Assembly (NCBI GenBank): GCA_964403415.1
Contig: CAYOFF010000001.1
Location: forward strand, 744,001-808,000
DNA from: CAYOFF01 sp964403415
Lineage (GTDB): Bacteria; Patescibacteriota; Gracilibacteria; Absconditabacterales; Absconditicoccaceae
DNA: 64,000 nucleotides
Direction of reading: 5' to 3'
How positions within the stretch are numbered: position 1 is the stretch's first letter; each line of letters begins with the position of its first letter. A program made the position numbers and the translations under genes. Positions 45,034 to 55,688 of this stretch are shown piece after piece. The notes under the pieces are model-generated. The model made no database searches. It had not been told where the DNA came from and saw nothing but the letters and a program-made list of their open reading frames with translations.

Positions 45034-46242
45034 TTACATGGCCTGTTTAATCTCTGCTTCCTCTACTCCTCGAAATGCGGCATATTTTTGTGCTTCTTGC
45101 ATGATTTTATCATGAGGCAAGGTGACTCATGGAAGGGTTTGTAGTGCTATGCTGACAGCGTTTTTTTTGGTAGTTTTGATTCGGGTGCGTTTCCAGGTAC
45201 CTACGACCGTGCCATCTAGGAGAAGTAGTGGGAAGAAGATACCGTTTTGGGTAAAGAGTTTGCCGTGATGCTGGGTGTCCGCGACCGGTGATCTGTCTTT
45301 GTAGCCGATGAAATACTCGTCAAAGCCTCCGAGAAGGCGAAGTGCGGATGAGGTGGGGATTTTTGGAGATCTTGTAGTCTTGGAGGCAGGGGTTGTGATT
45401 GTATCGGTGGTATGCGTGGCGTGCATATAATAATAGGTCTTGCCGTCCTGTTCGATGGTCTCACACTGCTCTGCTACGAGCGCAAAAGCTTGCTTGCAGT
45501 CGCCTTTTGATAAGCCGGTCCATCGTGCAAGGTCGTCTACCGTGACCGGGCCATGACTTCTGATATACATGGTTGCGAGTTTCGCGAGCTGTTCGTCACG
45601 CGTGAGATTTTGGAGTTTTTGGGAGGGCTGTTTAATTCGTTCATCGAGCAATACAAACGTCTCTTCTTTATCGGTAGGCGGTCAGAAACAAATGAGCTTG
45701 CAGGTCGCAGCATAGCATGCCAAATGATAGACCCGCTGTGTCTGCATGGGGATCCCTCAGGCTTTGAGCGTCTCGCCTAGCGCGCTGCGTGTCAGTGATT
45801 TTCCTCCTCTGAGCGCGCTGTCCATGATCTCTAGCGCTCTGTCTGCATGTTTGTCAGAGATCCCCAAAAACTCTCTGCGCTTGGCAAATCCAGGCAAGGT
45901 CTTGGAAGCGCAGAGATCTAGCATCCGATGGACATTCTCTGGTGCCATATAGTGTAATGTGCCACGCATCGGTCGTGTACGGATAATTTCTCACGTAGCA
46001 CAGGCGTTTTTGACGTCTTGTACGGTCACTCACATGGAGTGGCTTTGATTACTTTGATTGTTATGTTTGTTGGTGTCTGGGTCTGAGTCGGTATCTTGAG
46101 TTTGGATGAGGCGAGATCATATTACCCACATCGCCTGAGGAATATCTTGTGCTTGCATACAGCCATAGTGTCTAACGACATCACTGACCTGTGTGTAGAC
46201 GTGTGGCGTAAGCAGGTGAGAGGCGAGACGGATAGAAAGCAT
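45034..46242 (-). CDS. AlkZ-like winged-helix DNA glycosylase
   Basis: The 402-residue protein matches the HTH_42/AlkZ family: an RLASHLLTP start, YGCMQAQDIPQAMW (the QxQ catalytic motif as QAQ), TRPMRGTLHYMAP, ARWTGLSKGD and LLGGFDEYFIGYKDR. Family members unhook interstrand crosslinks and excise alkylated bases. UGA glycines interrupt it at several family positions. Between the QAQ region and the RGT motif is an insert of about 40 polar residues. It is separated by 111 bp from the repeat protein gene. Confidence 0.82.
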
Positions 46243-46353
46243 ACGTCATGTAGAGTAAAATGCGAAGATAGTTCCTTGAAATAGTTTCTTTCTAAAAGAC
46301 GGCATCTTTAATGCAAGACATTCTAGAATGCCCGCTCTATGAGGGAGAGATAT

Positions 46354-48366
46354 TTATATTTCGTAGTAGCTCATTATTTCCCTCTTGAGCATTCCAAGTA
46401 CTCTTTGCATTCTGGGATCTGATGAAGAGAGTGTTCCTTCCATAAAATCATGCACTAATGCTCTATCGTTATTAGCAAGCGATTTTAGTACACGCTCTAG
46501 TATTTCGTGTTCCTCACGGATGAGATATTCTTCTTCGATATTTACTGTCACATCCTCTACTCACCTTCTCAAGTTCATATCTGCAGGCGTTTTGGATCTT
46601 TTGATAGGTATTACATCATCAAGTAGTATATCTCTTCCCCAGTACCTAAAAGAATAGTTTGTTAGATCCTCTAACGACACATATGAGACAATAAATCAAA
46701 GCCGATCTATCCCCTGTTCTGTTTTGTAGTTTCTTATTATCCGGTGGTGAAGATTACTAAAGTACTTCTGTATAAGCCGTGGTCCTCGTGAACTGAGGTG
46801 ATGTTCTCTTACAAACGTAATCACTTCCTCCGTAATGCGTGTAATACTTTCGTTGGTGTGTTTATGTCTTTGTGTAAATGCGTGTTGATCCAGAAGTCAC
46901 TGAGGGACATATGTAGCCAGCTTAGTATACAAGGATTTTCCATACTTTGTGTACAATACTCTTTCCAAATTTTTTCAAACATTATCTCCCGGGACCACCT
47001 CAAATGTCCTAAATACCACTGGCGATCGTCAACCGTTTTGTGGTAATGATGCAAAGAACATATGTAGTTTCTCAGAAATCTCTGCATCTGAGAGTTTTTC
47101 GCTTTTTTTGATGTATCTGTCTACGACGTCATAGTCTGGTCATACGATGTCTTGCAGTGCTTGCACCCGTTTTTTGCCGTATGTTTTTCTCAAATGTGTA
47201 TAGAGATTTTTTCACATATGATCTCATGGTTTATGTTCAAAATCGTATAATCTTTTCATATACCGCTGCTCTCCTAGTCATAGTGATCCGAAAAATAACA
47301 AAAAATATTCCGCGACCATCTCGGGACTCATCTGCAATCCCTTTGTACTAAATGGATTTCTTTTGAGATATTTATTTGGCAGTCTTGCCGCTAACTGTGT
47401 ATATCGATCATGACCAAATCTTCTTCAAAGCGTCTCTATAAGGTTTACTCCCCAGTTATCTCCTGGCTGGAGAGAAAATTTGCTCAACTCGCTTTGGGTT
47501 CGCTCTTTACCTTTTGGTAAGGCACGTAAAAATGTGAGAATTTCTTCTCGTACCTGATCGTCTTCTCTATTGATACGTCTCACAAACGTATGCTTTGCAA
47601 GTAGCTTAGGCGGCACATGCATATACAGATATTCATGTCGCTCTGTGCCGTATCTTGCACGTAGCCAGTTTTTTATTCTCGATCAGATCGTGTCTCATTC
47701 TTTCTGCTCGTATCCTGCCAACGTGCCTCCTGTCCGTCTTGTCCCTGTAGGAAGTCATTTGAGAAAATCATGCAGTCAGGTGTTGATCTGCTCTATGGTG
47801 AGCGGCGGAAATTTTTCTGGTGCACGTACAGGTGCATGTGGTGTAAGATGAGAAAGTTCTTCTTCTACTACCGAGATTCGCTCGCTCCCGTATTTGTACT
47901 GGTAGAGGTTGTAGAGTTTCTTGCCTACGGGCTTTCACCGTACGACAAACTCTCTGAGTAACGTTGGGGTGAATACGCCGCCGTGGTGCTTAGCGATATG
48001 TTTTGCAAAATGAAGCAGTGCTGCCTGTTGCTGTTTTTCGTGCAACTCTGTTTTGTAGTCTTGGAGGTTTTGTACCAGCGCATCTCTCAAAAGTTGGCCG
48101 TATTTGTCATACAAGTATTTGGCTTGTGGATAGGTAGCTGACAAGACAACGACCCTTCTTCTGATCTGCTCGCATATAGATTTCATCAGTAGCTGATCCC
48201 ACTTAGTGAGCATATTGGAGAGTGGCGGAAGATGATCACGAATCTGCATATATAGCATGAGATCCTCCTGAGATCTCTGTGATATCTCCGTATACAAAAA
48301 TGTGTCTACGCGATTGCGTACGCGTCCTTCAAGCGTATTTCAAAATATATCTTTGGTCCAATTCAT
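46354..48366 (-). CDS. Long protein with repeated basic helical units
   Basis: The 670-residue protein contains at least five copies of a unit of roughly 70-80 residues with the core G..(V/I/M)G.NL...L...YG, for example PGDNWGVNLIETLGRRFG, KPGDHMGKNLYTHLRKTYG and PGDNVGKNLERVLYTKYG. The motif is basic and may bind nucleic acid, similar in shape to homing-endonuclease-associated repeats. The C-terminal 90 residues are acidic and helical. I cannot name a family. Confidence 0.7.
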
Positions 48367-48386
48367 ATCTATGGTGATACGTATCT

Positions 48387-49406
48387 TTACGTAAGAGTCA
48401 ATATCTCTCGTACTCCTCTCAACTCCTGCGTATACTCGTATACATGCGGCAAGATATCGTATTCTCCATCATACTCCCCTGCTAAGAGCTTTTCACAATC
48501 AAAACACGCTACCGCCTCTACTTCGTTCTTATCAAATCCAAACGGACCGTCAGAAATTCCAGAGAACAGATAATATCGCTCGGACTGTGTAGAGGTCTGC
48601 TTGAGTCCTATACGCTGCAATGTCAGTGTCGTCTCTACTCACATCTCTTCTATCAGCTCTTGTCTGGCTGTCTGCTCCATCGTATGTCCGTACGCCTGAT
48701 GTCCACCAGGCATATCTCGCTTGCCTGCTCCTCTTTCTTTGTTTTTGGATCTCTTCTGGAGGACGACCTGTCCGTGTGTGTTGAAGATCATGATATGCGC
48801 GGCTCTATGGTATCTCTCGGTCGTATTGTGGGCTACTCTCTTTTCTATTTTGCCGATCTCGTTGTTGTCTGCATCTACCTCTACGAGGATTTCATCTTGG
48901 GTGCTATTCATGGTCCTGATGGTCGTATGTATCTCGGGAAGCAACTGCACATCTAGTGCTAAAATATTTTCGTGGTTTCTCATGGTCTCTTCGTCCATCC
49001 GTTTGAATGCGTCAAAGTCCTGGTTCTGCTCGGGCTCCCCAGAAATATATTCAAAAAGATAATAAATCGTCACTCCATAGGCGCGGTGATCATACCCACG
49101 ATCAGACTGTGCTGCAATAATTTTCTTGAAGTGAGCCTGTACGCCTGGCAGCTCTTTTTCTAGGATCCTGTGTGCTGCCTCCTGTGGTGTCTCATCGTAG
49201 TGCATACGTCCTCAGGGGAATAGCCGCTCATCTATGACCACATCAGGGTACTTGTCAGGATTTCTATGCCCTACCAAAAACTCAGGATCTGACGTCGTAT
49301 CATCAGGATCTTTGCGTCTAAAGACGACCGCATCCACATTGAGAATAGGCGTCACACGACTGGTGAGCTCTGCAAGTTGTTGGGCTGGAGTGATGGAGTG
49401 GGGCAT
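48387..49406 (-). CDS. Fused double-Nudix protein (isopentenyl diphosphate isomerase-like C-terminal half)
   Basis: The 339-residue protein carries two Nudix domains. The first has the box GGRMHYDETPQEAAHRILEK (residues about 67-90). The second half begins EILVEVDADNNEIGKIEK, as in type-1 isopentenyl diphosphate isomerases, with HIMIFNTHGQVVLQKRS and the box GGHQAYGHTMEQTARQELIE, followed by EEMGVE. Proteins of this second type are often simple Nudix hydrolases, so the isomerase role is uncertain. It would fit isoprenoid supply for the carotenoid genes. UGA encodes the Gly of both boxes. Confidence 0.8.
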
Positions 49407-49473
49407 TGGAAATCGTATACTTTCATAAAGTTATATCTTTAGTTACATAATGTAATCGGTATTTACTTTTCGT

Positions 49474-50859
49474 TTATACTTTTTGAATTCTAAAGTACTT
49501 GTTTTTAACCTTTTGGAATATTCTATTTAAATTCTTATTTACTTTTTTTATCTGATTATATAATGTTTTACTTTCAGTAACTTTATATGCCTTATTTCAA
49601 TAAGTAATAAAGTTCGATACGTTTTTACTCTTCGTTCAAAAATACTTGTAAGGAGAGAATGCCTCGAAAAACGGCTTCTTAGATACACTTTTAGCTTTCT
49701 TTTCATTTTTCATCATTATATAACGCTTCATATACTGCGTCGCCTTTCTATAGTATCTGTATACTGATTGAGATTTAATATATATACTTTTTCAGTTATA
49801 AGAAAGCCCCAGGTAATCTATTGTTTCTTTCTTACCACCCTCATTAAACATTTTTATCTCTTTCTTCTCCTTGCTTGATTTTACTAAGAAACATTCTGTC
49901 TTGGGTATTGATAACTGCAATTTAATCTCGGCTAGTTTAGTTTGAACTAGTTGGTGTAGTGTTTCATATATACTTTCATCAGTTCAAGGTATTACTATAA
50001 TGATGTCGTCTGCATATCTTCTATAAACTCATGACATGCTTTCAATCGATCTCTTAATATACATATCAAACTCTATCATATATACATTCGAAATCAATGC
50101 GCTAATTGGTGTTCACTGAGGTATTCAGAAAATTTCTTTATTTTCTCTTACTTTCTGCTTCAGAACATTTCTAAATTGCTTTCGATCACATACTACACTT
50201 CTCTTATTTAATTCTTTAATATTTTTTACATCTAACAGTTTCAATATATCTACAACGTCAATATAGTGATATTTAGTTACACTTTTGTAAACTTCAAATA
50301 ATTCTTGCGCAAGAATTTCAACTCATAATATTCTAGCAAGATTCTTCTTTATGATCGCATGTGATAAAGTGTCGAAAAATTTCTTTACATCAAAAGTAAG
50401 AACGATACACCCCTCAAGTGCATCAATATGATCAAAAACTTCTTTTGCAAATCCCACATTAGAATTACCTAAGCTACGATATCATATTACATTTTTATCT
50501 AATACATTGCTCTCTAAAAAGAGCTCATATTGTTGTGCTATTACGAAGGAGAATCGTGAATAAACAAGAGCATCATTGTGGCTAGCATACATAATATCTC
50601 TTGGTGGTTTATCTACAACTTTTCTTTTAACTTTATCGTATTTTCTTATTTTTTTTTGGAAACGTATAAGGGGGGAGAATCTATACCTTCCTTCTGCCAA
50701 CATTTGCAAAGACTCTTTTAGGACTATTTGTTTTAAATCTTTTCATATCCTTAAATCAAAGTGACTATACATTCTTCATCTAACTAGTTGATGTCCTCTA
50801 GAAGCATTCTCATACTTAAGTCGATTTTTAATATTATCTTGCATATAAAAATCAACCAT
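49474..50859 (-). CDS. Reverse transcriptase, non-DGR, antiphage/Abi-like type
   Basis: The 461-residue protein has the RT core: LTFDVKKFFDTLSH with catalytic Asp157, PQGTPISALISNVYMIEFD, YRRYADDIIIV with Asp284 and Asp285, and SIPKTECFLV, then YLGLSYNG. The C-terminal 130 residues are strongly basic. The QG-T-P-I-S loop differs from diversity-generating RTs (which carry LGN.TSQ) and there is no maturase domain, so it is not a group II intron. The gene stands apart from other mobile genes and has an untranslated, structured leader of about 230 bp. This arrangement resembles defence-associated RTs (DRT/UG groups), although I cannot assign a group. Confidence 0.78.
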
Positions 50860-50860
50860 A

Positions 50861-51100
50861 ATTAAAAGCAGTAGTCAGGTGACGTATCCTTATGACTACT
50901 GCTATACGGAAATGAGTTCTAGACGTCAAGTGATAATCTTGATAACTCCATACGAATGTATAGAATGATCGAAGCCATACATCCCATACTATCTCTAGCG
51001 ATAGGAGTCCTGCGTATCATCTGTCAGACGTACTGTCTAACCTGATGAGGACGACAAGGAGACTTTAATAATCCACACCCTACTCCTACAAACAGGGGCG
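50861..51100 (-). ncRNA. Structured leader of the reverse transcriptase, candidate noncoding RNA
   Basis: About 230 bp without an open frame lie directly before the RT start. On the minus strand they contain a perfect 11-bp hairpin AGCAGTAGTCA/TGACTACTGCT (arms at 50893-50903 and 50867-50877) followed by TTTT, ending 8 bp before the ATG, so it looks like a terminator in the leader. Further stems are CTATC/GATAG and a near-palindrome around AGACAGTACGTCT. DRT2, DRT3 and DRT9 type systems have an RNA encoded here. Boundaries are estimates. Confidence 0.6.
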
Positions 51101-51139
51101 ATTTGAGTGTAGCAAAAAAAGAGATAAATTCAATTCATA

Positions 51140-51266
51140 TTATATCTTCGATAAACTTCTCCTCACCCACTCCTCCGTCTTATTATCCACAAAATACACA
51201 TAACAGCCTTTCACACCCCTCATCTCTGAAGGCAAGCACTTTTGCTTGGAGTTCTTTTATATCCAT
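51140..51266 (-). pseudogene. Remnant of a MazG-like/DUF2075-type gene
   Basis: The first 16 residues, MDIKELQAKVLAFRDE, match the start of MazG-like nucleotide pyrophosphohydrolases. In a shifted frame, the next 27 codons read MRGVKGCYVYFVDNKTEEW, matching the end of DUF2075 helicase-like proteins. Some larger proteins combine both. The middle is missing, so this looks like an internal deletion with a frame change at about 51215. Confidence 0.5.
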
Positions 51267-51293
51267 AGACACAGAACAGATAAACTATCTTGT

Positions 51294-51331
51294 TCTATAG
51301 CCAAGTATATGGGTTATGCAATGAGAGATAA
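51294..51331 (+). repeat. Interspersed repeat copy 1
   Basis: CTATAGCCAAGTATATGGG followed by TTATGCAATGAGAGAT. Copies 2 and 3 lie at 53080 and 54780; copies 1 and 2 share the last 15 bp exactly. Confidence 0.6.
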
Positions 51332-51430
51332 TCCGAAATACCGTAGTGTCATTCTTGTATTTTTCTAAAATATCCTTATAGTGTACACGTTTCACCCGAG
51401 GATAGAGAGCCCTGCTTCCTTCCTCCCAAA

Positions 51431-51459
51431 GAGAGACCGGTTTAGCCCGGCTCTTTTTG
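51431..51459 (-). terminator. Hairpin after the NYN-domain gene
   Basis: GAG-CCGG and CCGG-CTC form a stem with a short loop directly after the NYN gene stop. A T-tract follows on the plus strand and a shorter one on the minus strand. Confidence 0.55.
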
Positions 51460-51460
51460 T

Positions 51461-51943
51461 TTATGCGGAAAATTCTATGAGATGTTTTATATCCGTCAAC
51501 GGCTGAATGTTGTTTCCTGAAGCCTTTCTCAAATATCTCGATGTATTATCAAAGCTTGCGACAAATAACCTTCACCATATATTACGGCTACGAAACTCAT
51601 AAATCAATGTATTGAAATCGCTATCTGTAGTAACCAGATATGCCTTTTTGAGTCTCTTTTGCATAACGTCTTTCATAGCGTGTATGGCTATATCTATGTC
51701 TACGTTTCCCTTGGTAGTCCCATCTAAACGTTGACTGACTTCTTTGAATACAAGAGTATATCATACGCTCTCCAAAAACTTGTATAACTTTTGATATTTT
51801 GGAATATAACCAAAAAATATGATAGCCTGATCGATCACGTACTTATGTCTTAGATACCCGTACAACTTTCATCGATCAATTGTCCGTCATAGTGACTGTA
51901 TACTTTTGTGTATATTTTGTGCGTCTATGTAAGCTATATGCAT
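51461..51943 (-). CDS. NYN-domain (PIN-like) ribonuclease
   Basis: The 160-residue protein fits the NYN/LabA fold: HIAYIDAQNIHKS (first acid), FFGYIPKYQKLYKFLES, RLDGTTKGNVDIDIAIHAM (second cluster), YLVTTDSDFNTLIYEFRS (third), and FDNTSRYLRKASG. These place Asp residues as in NYN metal-dependent RNases. It lies upstream of the RT on the same strand, and a nuclease next to an RT would be consistent with a defence island, but the gap between them is over 600 bp. Confidence 0.8.
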
Positions 51944-52034
51944 GAGAATGCCATAAGAAGAATTATCCTTCTGTATAGCTAGAAAGAATGAACGATGCAA
52001 GTATGATATTTTAGCTGTTATATGTCATTCTTCC

Positions 52035-53036
52035 CTACCCCCTCAACCTCTCCACCAACCCTTCCTCCACCTCCACCTCCACCATCTCTCCCGCTTCCGC
52101 TAGTCTTTCCAAGTTGTTTTCTCAGGGAATAATGATCTCATGACCGGCTTGTGCTGGTTGGGATTTGATGACCTGGTCGAGTTCTGATGTGTTTTTGGTA
52201 AATGTGTCCAGTGAGGTAAATGATGCGATATCGATAGCGATAATAAAGCCACCGTGGTCTTCATAGATATATGAGGGATCCTGCTGATTACTGAGCTTGG
52301 CACCTATCATAGATGCGGTCATAATTTCCATCAGGTAGTTGAACGCGTAACCTTTGTAGTTGCCTCCCATCGGCAAGAGATTTGAGACACCGTCCGCATC
52401 CAGCGCTTGTGAGGCATCTGTCGTGACGTTGCCGTTTTGGTCTACAGCTGAGTTTGCTCTGAGCGGCGTGTTGTTTTTCTTGGCTCCTACGATTTCGAAA
52501 TACGGAATCTCAGACGTTGCCATATCAATCACTTTCCCATGTCCTCCATCAGGGAGCGCGTACGAAAATGGATTTGTCCCCAAAATACCTCTGGTCCCAT
52601 GTAGTGGCACGACCGCATCAGGTCCTCCGTTTACGGCTGCGAGTGCTACGAGTCACCTCTTTGCTAAGCCCTGCGTCCACAGATGAATCGTATGCATACC
52701 TCAGGTATTATCGAGTGAACAGATTGCTATGCCGTTTGCCTGAGCTTTTTGCTGCAAGGTATCATGTATCCGCTTGAGTTTGAGCGATGGTCAGAGACTA
52801 TTGAAGTTGAGCTTAAACATCCCTGGTTTCTCATGAACGATCTCCATTTTTTTGTCTGCATGTTTTTGCCAAGTCTCTATATCATCGAGTGCTTCTTTGA
52901 TGACATTGGTTCTATTGGATTTTCTGATATGTGTCTCTACCTGCTCTGCTGCAAAGTATGCGGCCTCTTCTGCTGAGACAAAGCGTTGCGCTGCCTGAGT
53001 AAGTAACTGTTCAAGTTCGTTACGACTGATTTGCAT
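52035..53036 (-). CDS. LDH2/MDH2-type NAD(P)-dependent dehydrogenase
   Basis: The 333-residue protein matches the malate/L-lactate/ureidoglycolate dehydrogenase 2 family: HIRKSNRTNVIKEAL, IAICSLDNTGGMHTIHLWT (His pair near the active site), VVPLHGTRGILGTNPFSYA, and KGYAFNYLMEIMTASMIGA. The substrate is not decided: malate, sulfolactate and ureidoglycolate are possible. The end of the protein is Glu-Val-rich. The ATG at 53036 lies after GGGAGAG, so it was chosen over a GTG at 53045. Confidence 0.85.
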
Positions 53037-53079
53037 CTCTCCCACGAAAAATAACTAAAAAAACTTCTGCTACTGGGGT

Positions 53080-53115
53080 CTATAGTCATGTATAGGGGGT
53101 ATGCAATGAGAGATG
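53080..53115 (+). repeat. Interspersed repeat copy 2
   Basis: CTATAGTCATGTATAGGGGG followed by TATGCAATGAGAGAT, in the 85-bp gap between two minus-strand genes. Confidence 0.6.
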
Positions 53116-53121
53116 CCTGAC

Positions 53122-53925
53122 TTATTCCTTCCCAATCTTTTCCTTCCACACCTTCGCATTTATTGGATCATGCGTTATTGTCAGATAACATTCTGATTTG
53201 AGCTGAAAGAGAGAACAATAGAACGCATAGTCCAACTCCTCTATTTTTTCTACTGATGAGAAGATGTTTCTGATACAGTTGATCAAAAACTCGGAAGGGA
53301 ACGACTGAACCAAATAGTCACCTATTACTACTACATTGCACCGCTCTCCTGACTCTACAAGAGGCTTTCCGAAAACCATATGAAAGTCCGTAAGCTTATG
53401 TCTCTTTAGTGCTCGTTTATCCAAGAATGTATCTCCTGCACAAACTACATAGGTTTGATGTCATTTTTGGGTATATTCTTCAGGGAAGCTGGTTTTGGTT
53501 GGTATATCACTCAGCAGAAAATCATTATGGGTAATATATTCATAGTGACTATTCTCCTTGGTCACATGTAACAAACGTGTCACATATTCTGATCGTATCA
53601 TTGAAGACTCCGCCAAAGAAGCAGTTTTTATTTTCTTATAGAATCCTGGCTTGAACATATATTGTTCATGTTCTTCCCTGTGTCTGAGATTTTTTGCATA
53701 GCTCGTACACAGATCTATCCAATGCGGATGCAGCATATAATGAACGCCCTGCTTTATCAAAATCATATGTTCCTGAAACAGAGTAAGCACATTATACAAT
53801 TGTGCTTTAGAAATTATGATTTCTTTTTGCTCAGCCAAAAGCTCTGTCAGCTCCTGCACTGTCAGTTGCTCATGTATTACAAAACAATTCAAAATCTCAC
53901 TATGTAACTTTTTGGGGAAAAACAT
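53122..53925 (-). CDS. Winged-helix regulatory protein
   Basis: The 267-residue protein begins with a winged helix (residues about 5-80): HSEILNCFVIHEQLTVQELT, then SKAQLYNVLTLFQEHMILI. A second domain of about 170 residues follows, with strands around YVVCAGDTF and VVVIGDYLVQSF; this could be a ligand or phosphotransfer domain. It contains one TGA near residue 155. The layout (HTH plus ligand domain) resembles the gene at 62266 in general shape but not in sequence I can align. The target is unknown. Confidence 0.65.
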
Positions 53926-54048
53926 ATGTATTTTCTAATAAAATTAGAATGTAATAAAGCAAAGATAGAATAAATCAAGCAATATAAGACTTTGTATTGT
54001 CAATATGCTATAAGTTAATATCCTAGGGTATTTACTACCCTGCTTTCT

Positions 54049-54795
54049 ATGAAGGTGTCACTTCATCTGCCAGACTCGCTTTTCAAATTTACCCGTAACG
54101 ATGGAACCAGTATATCAATGAATGAACTTAGCGGACTTCCTGTGATCTCGTCTTTGAACTACAAACAATCTGTCGAGTATATTTATTTTCGTTATATTTT
54201 CTCTGCACAGAAAAGTATTGAGAAACTTTTTTTTATGAATCAGTGACGTCAGCTTAGCAAAGTTATTGATGCAATTCCTCCATGATCTAAGGTGCTTATG
54301 ATAGGTCCTTGAAGAGGTTTTGGAAGTTTTTATTTACAGAAGGCCTGATATCAGGTAAGCAATATAGATGTCGTTGATACTATACATCCTCAGCTTAGGC
54401 ATATGATTTCTACACAGGTATATGATGGCAGTGTGTTGCCATATGAGGATCAAACTTTTGATACCGTCATCGCTATGTATGTGCTTCATCATATCTGAAC
54501 TAAGGATGATATTCCCCCTTTTCTTCAAGAGATGAAACGTGTTTCAAAAAGGCTCATCATTATAGATGAGTCGTGGGATACCCGACGACAAAAGGTACAG
54601 TTATTTAGTTATGATCTTTGGTATAATCTACTGGGTAATGGAAATTTTTCAGTAGATACAAACGCCTATTTGAAGACTTGAGAGTTATCTGAAATGCTTG
54701 ATAAGATAGGGTGTCAGACTCAGGTATACGAGGAAGACACGAGCCCTTGGGGGAAATATAACTTGGTATATGCCGTTTCCTATAGCCATGTATAA
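54049..54795 (+). CDS. Class I SAM-dependent methyltransferase
   Basis: The 248-residue protein has motif I KVLMIGPGRGFGSFYL (with TGA glycines), an acidic end of strand 2 (SNIDVVDT), motif LPYEDQTFDTVIAMYVLHHI, and LLQEMKRVSKRLIIID-like motif III. The C-terminal part is unlike known subfamilies. Substrate unknown. The upstream sequence has GGGTATTTACTACCC before the start. The stop codon lies inside repeat copy 3. Confidence 0.82.
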
Positions 54796-54811
54796 GGGGC
54801 GATGAAAGATA
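54780..54811 (+). repeat. Interspersed repeat copy 3
   Basis: CTATAGCCATGTATAAGGGG then CGATGAAAGAT; diverged from copies 1 and 2. It includes the stop codon of the methyltransferase. Confidence 0.5.
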
Positions 54812-55064
54812 GGATTGACTGAAGAAAAGAAAAACCACCCGAAGGGTGGGGGTCAAAATAGTTAATGTTGAGGGAGATGAGGATGCAGGAAGAGTTTCAG
54901 AATTGCCGACGATCTTCTGGTTTTTTGAAGAGTTGGCATGCTGTGATCACTATACAGAAAAATAGTGCTACCAACGTCATCGCCATAATCCATACTCCGT
55001 CCCCAATTTTTTGTGTAATTTTCTTTAGTATTATCATAATTTTTAGCTTGGTGCCATTAGGCAT
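54780..55064 (-). CDS. Possible small single-pass membrane protein
   Basis: A 94-codon frame starts MPNGTKLKIMIILKK and contains one hydrophobic helix (VWIMAMTLVALFFCIVITA). The frame runs through the terminator hairpin before it stops, which speaks against the full length. If real, the functional part is the first 60 residues. Confidence 0.35.
54825..54849 (-). terminator. Terminator of the minus-strand gene set
   Basis: CCACCC and GGGTGG pair around a GAA loop. On the minus strand the stem is followed by TTTTTCTTTTC. It would end transcription coming from the genes at 55 kb, and protects the convergent methyltransferase gene. Confidence 0.75.
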
Positions 55065-55111
55065 AGTTATCCTCCTTAGTACATCTTATTTTTTGTCTCT
55101 CCTAAGCCAAT

Positions 55112-55564
55112 CTATTTCATTTTCCTATTTACCACTACTCTCCTGAGTCCATTCTGTTCAAATTCCATCTCGAACTCTGCTCTGATACGATTAAATTCTT
55201 CTTGCTCTTCATGTGAGGTATGTTTTCCCTTGAAGGCTGGGAGTCTGCCATGTTTTTCGTCAAATGCTCTATACGTAAGCTGCTCAATAAGCTCCTCAAA
55301 CATATTATCTGCATTGTACGAATCGATAGCAGCGCTCGTCATATCATCTATTCTTGCTGATCGTGTAGGCTTATCAGATGACGTCAAAAACTCCTTCATG
55401 CCATGCTCTTTGGCAAACATAGCGAGATAATCCAAAATATCGTCAGCAGGCGTGTCATACTCTGCTTCTTCGGGCACGTGAAACGAGTTTTTCATCCGGT
55501 TCCCCAAATAGACCAACTCTACTATCTTCCTGAACTGCTCATTTGAAAACGTAATGCTTGCCAT
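55112..55564 (-). CDS. Hypothetical protein (150 aa)
   Basis: The 150-residue protein is acidic and helix-rich, with no signal peptide. It contains no TGA codon. I recognise no motif, though the layout (two helices, a linker, two helices) resembles small regulatory or antitoxin-like proteins. It is followed by a small membrane protein frame and a strong terminator on the same strand. Confidence 0.6.
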   Translation of the reverse strand: MASITFSNEQFRKIVELVYLGNRMKNSFHVPEEAEYDTPADDILDYLAMFAKEHGMKEFLTSSDKPTRSARIDDMTSAAIDSYNADNMFEELIEQLTYRAFDEKHGRLPAFKGKHTSHEEQEEFNRIRAEFEMEFEQNGLRRVVVNRKMK

Positions 55565-55688
55565 AATGATGGGGGTTTCCCGTAGCTCTAAATACTGTGA
55601 AATACTGTGAGCGTATAGTACTTATTTTCTCTCTGATGTCTAGGTGTGTTCAAGGCGCTGCTACATTATTCTGGCATCTTGGCATTAG

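Noticed and set aside
49474..51100. Diversity-generating retroelement or group II intron
   Set aside because: The RT loop reads QGTPISALISN rather than the DGR form, there is no template/variable repeat pair nearby, and no maturase or intron domain is visible.
54900..55150. Plus-strand gene with hydrophobic C-terminus
   Set aside because: It is the antisense image of the minus-strand frame and has no supporting motif.
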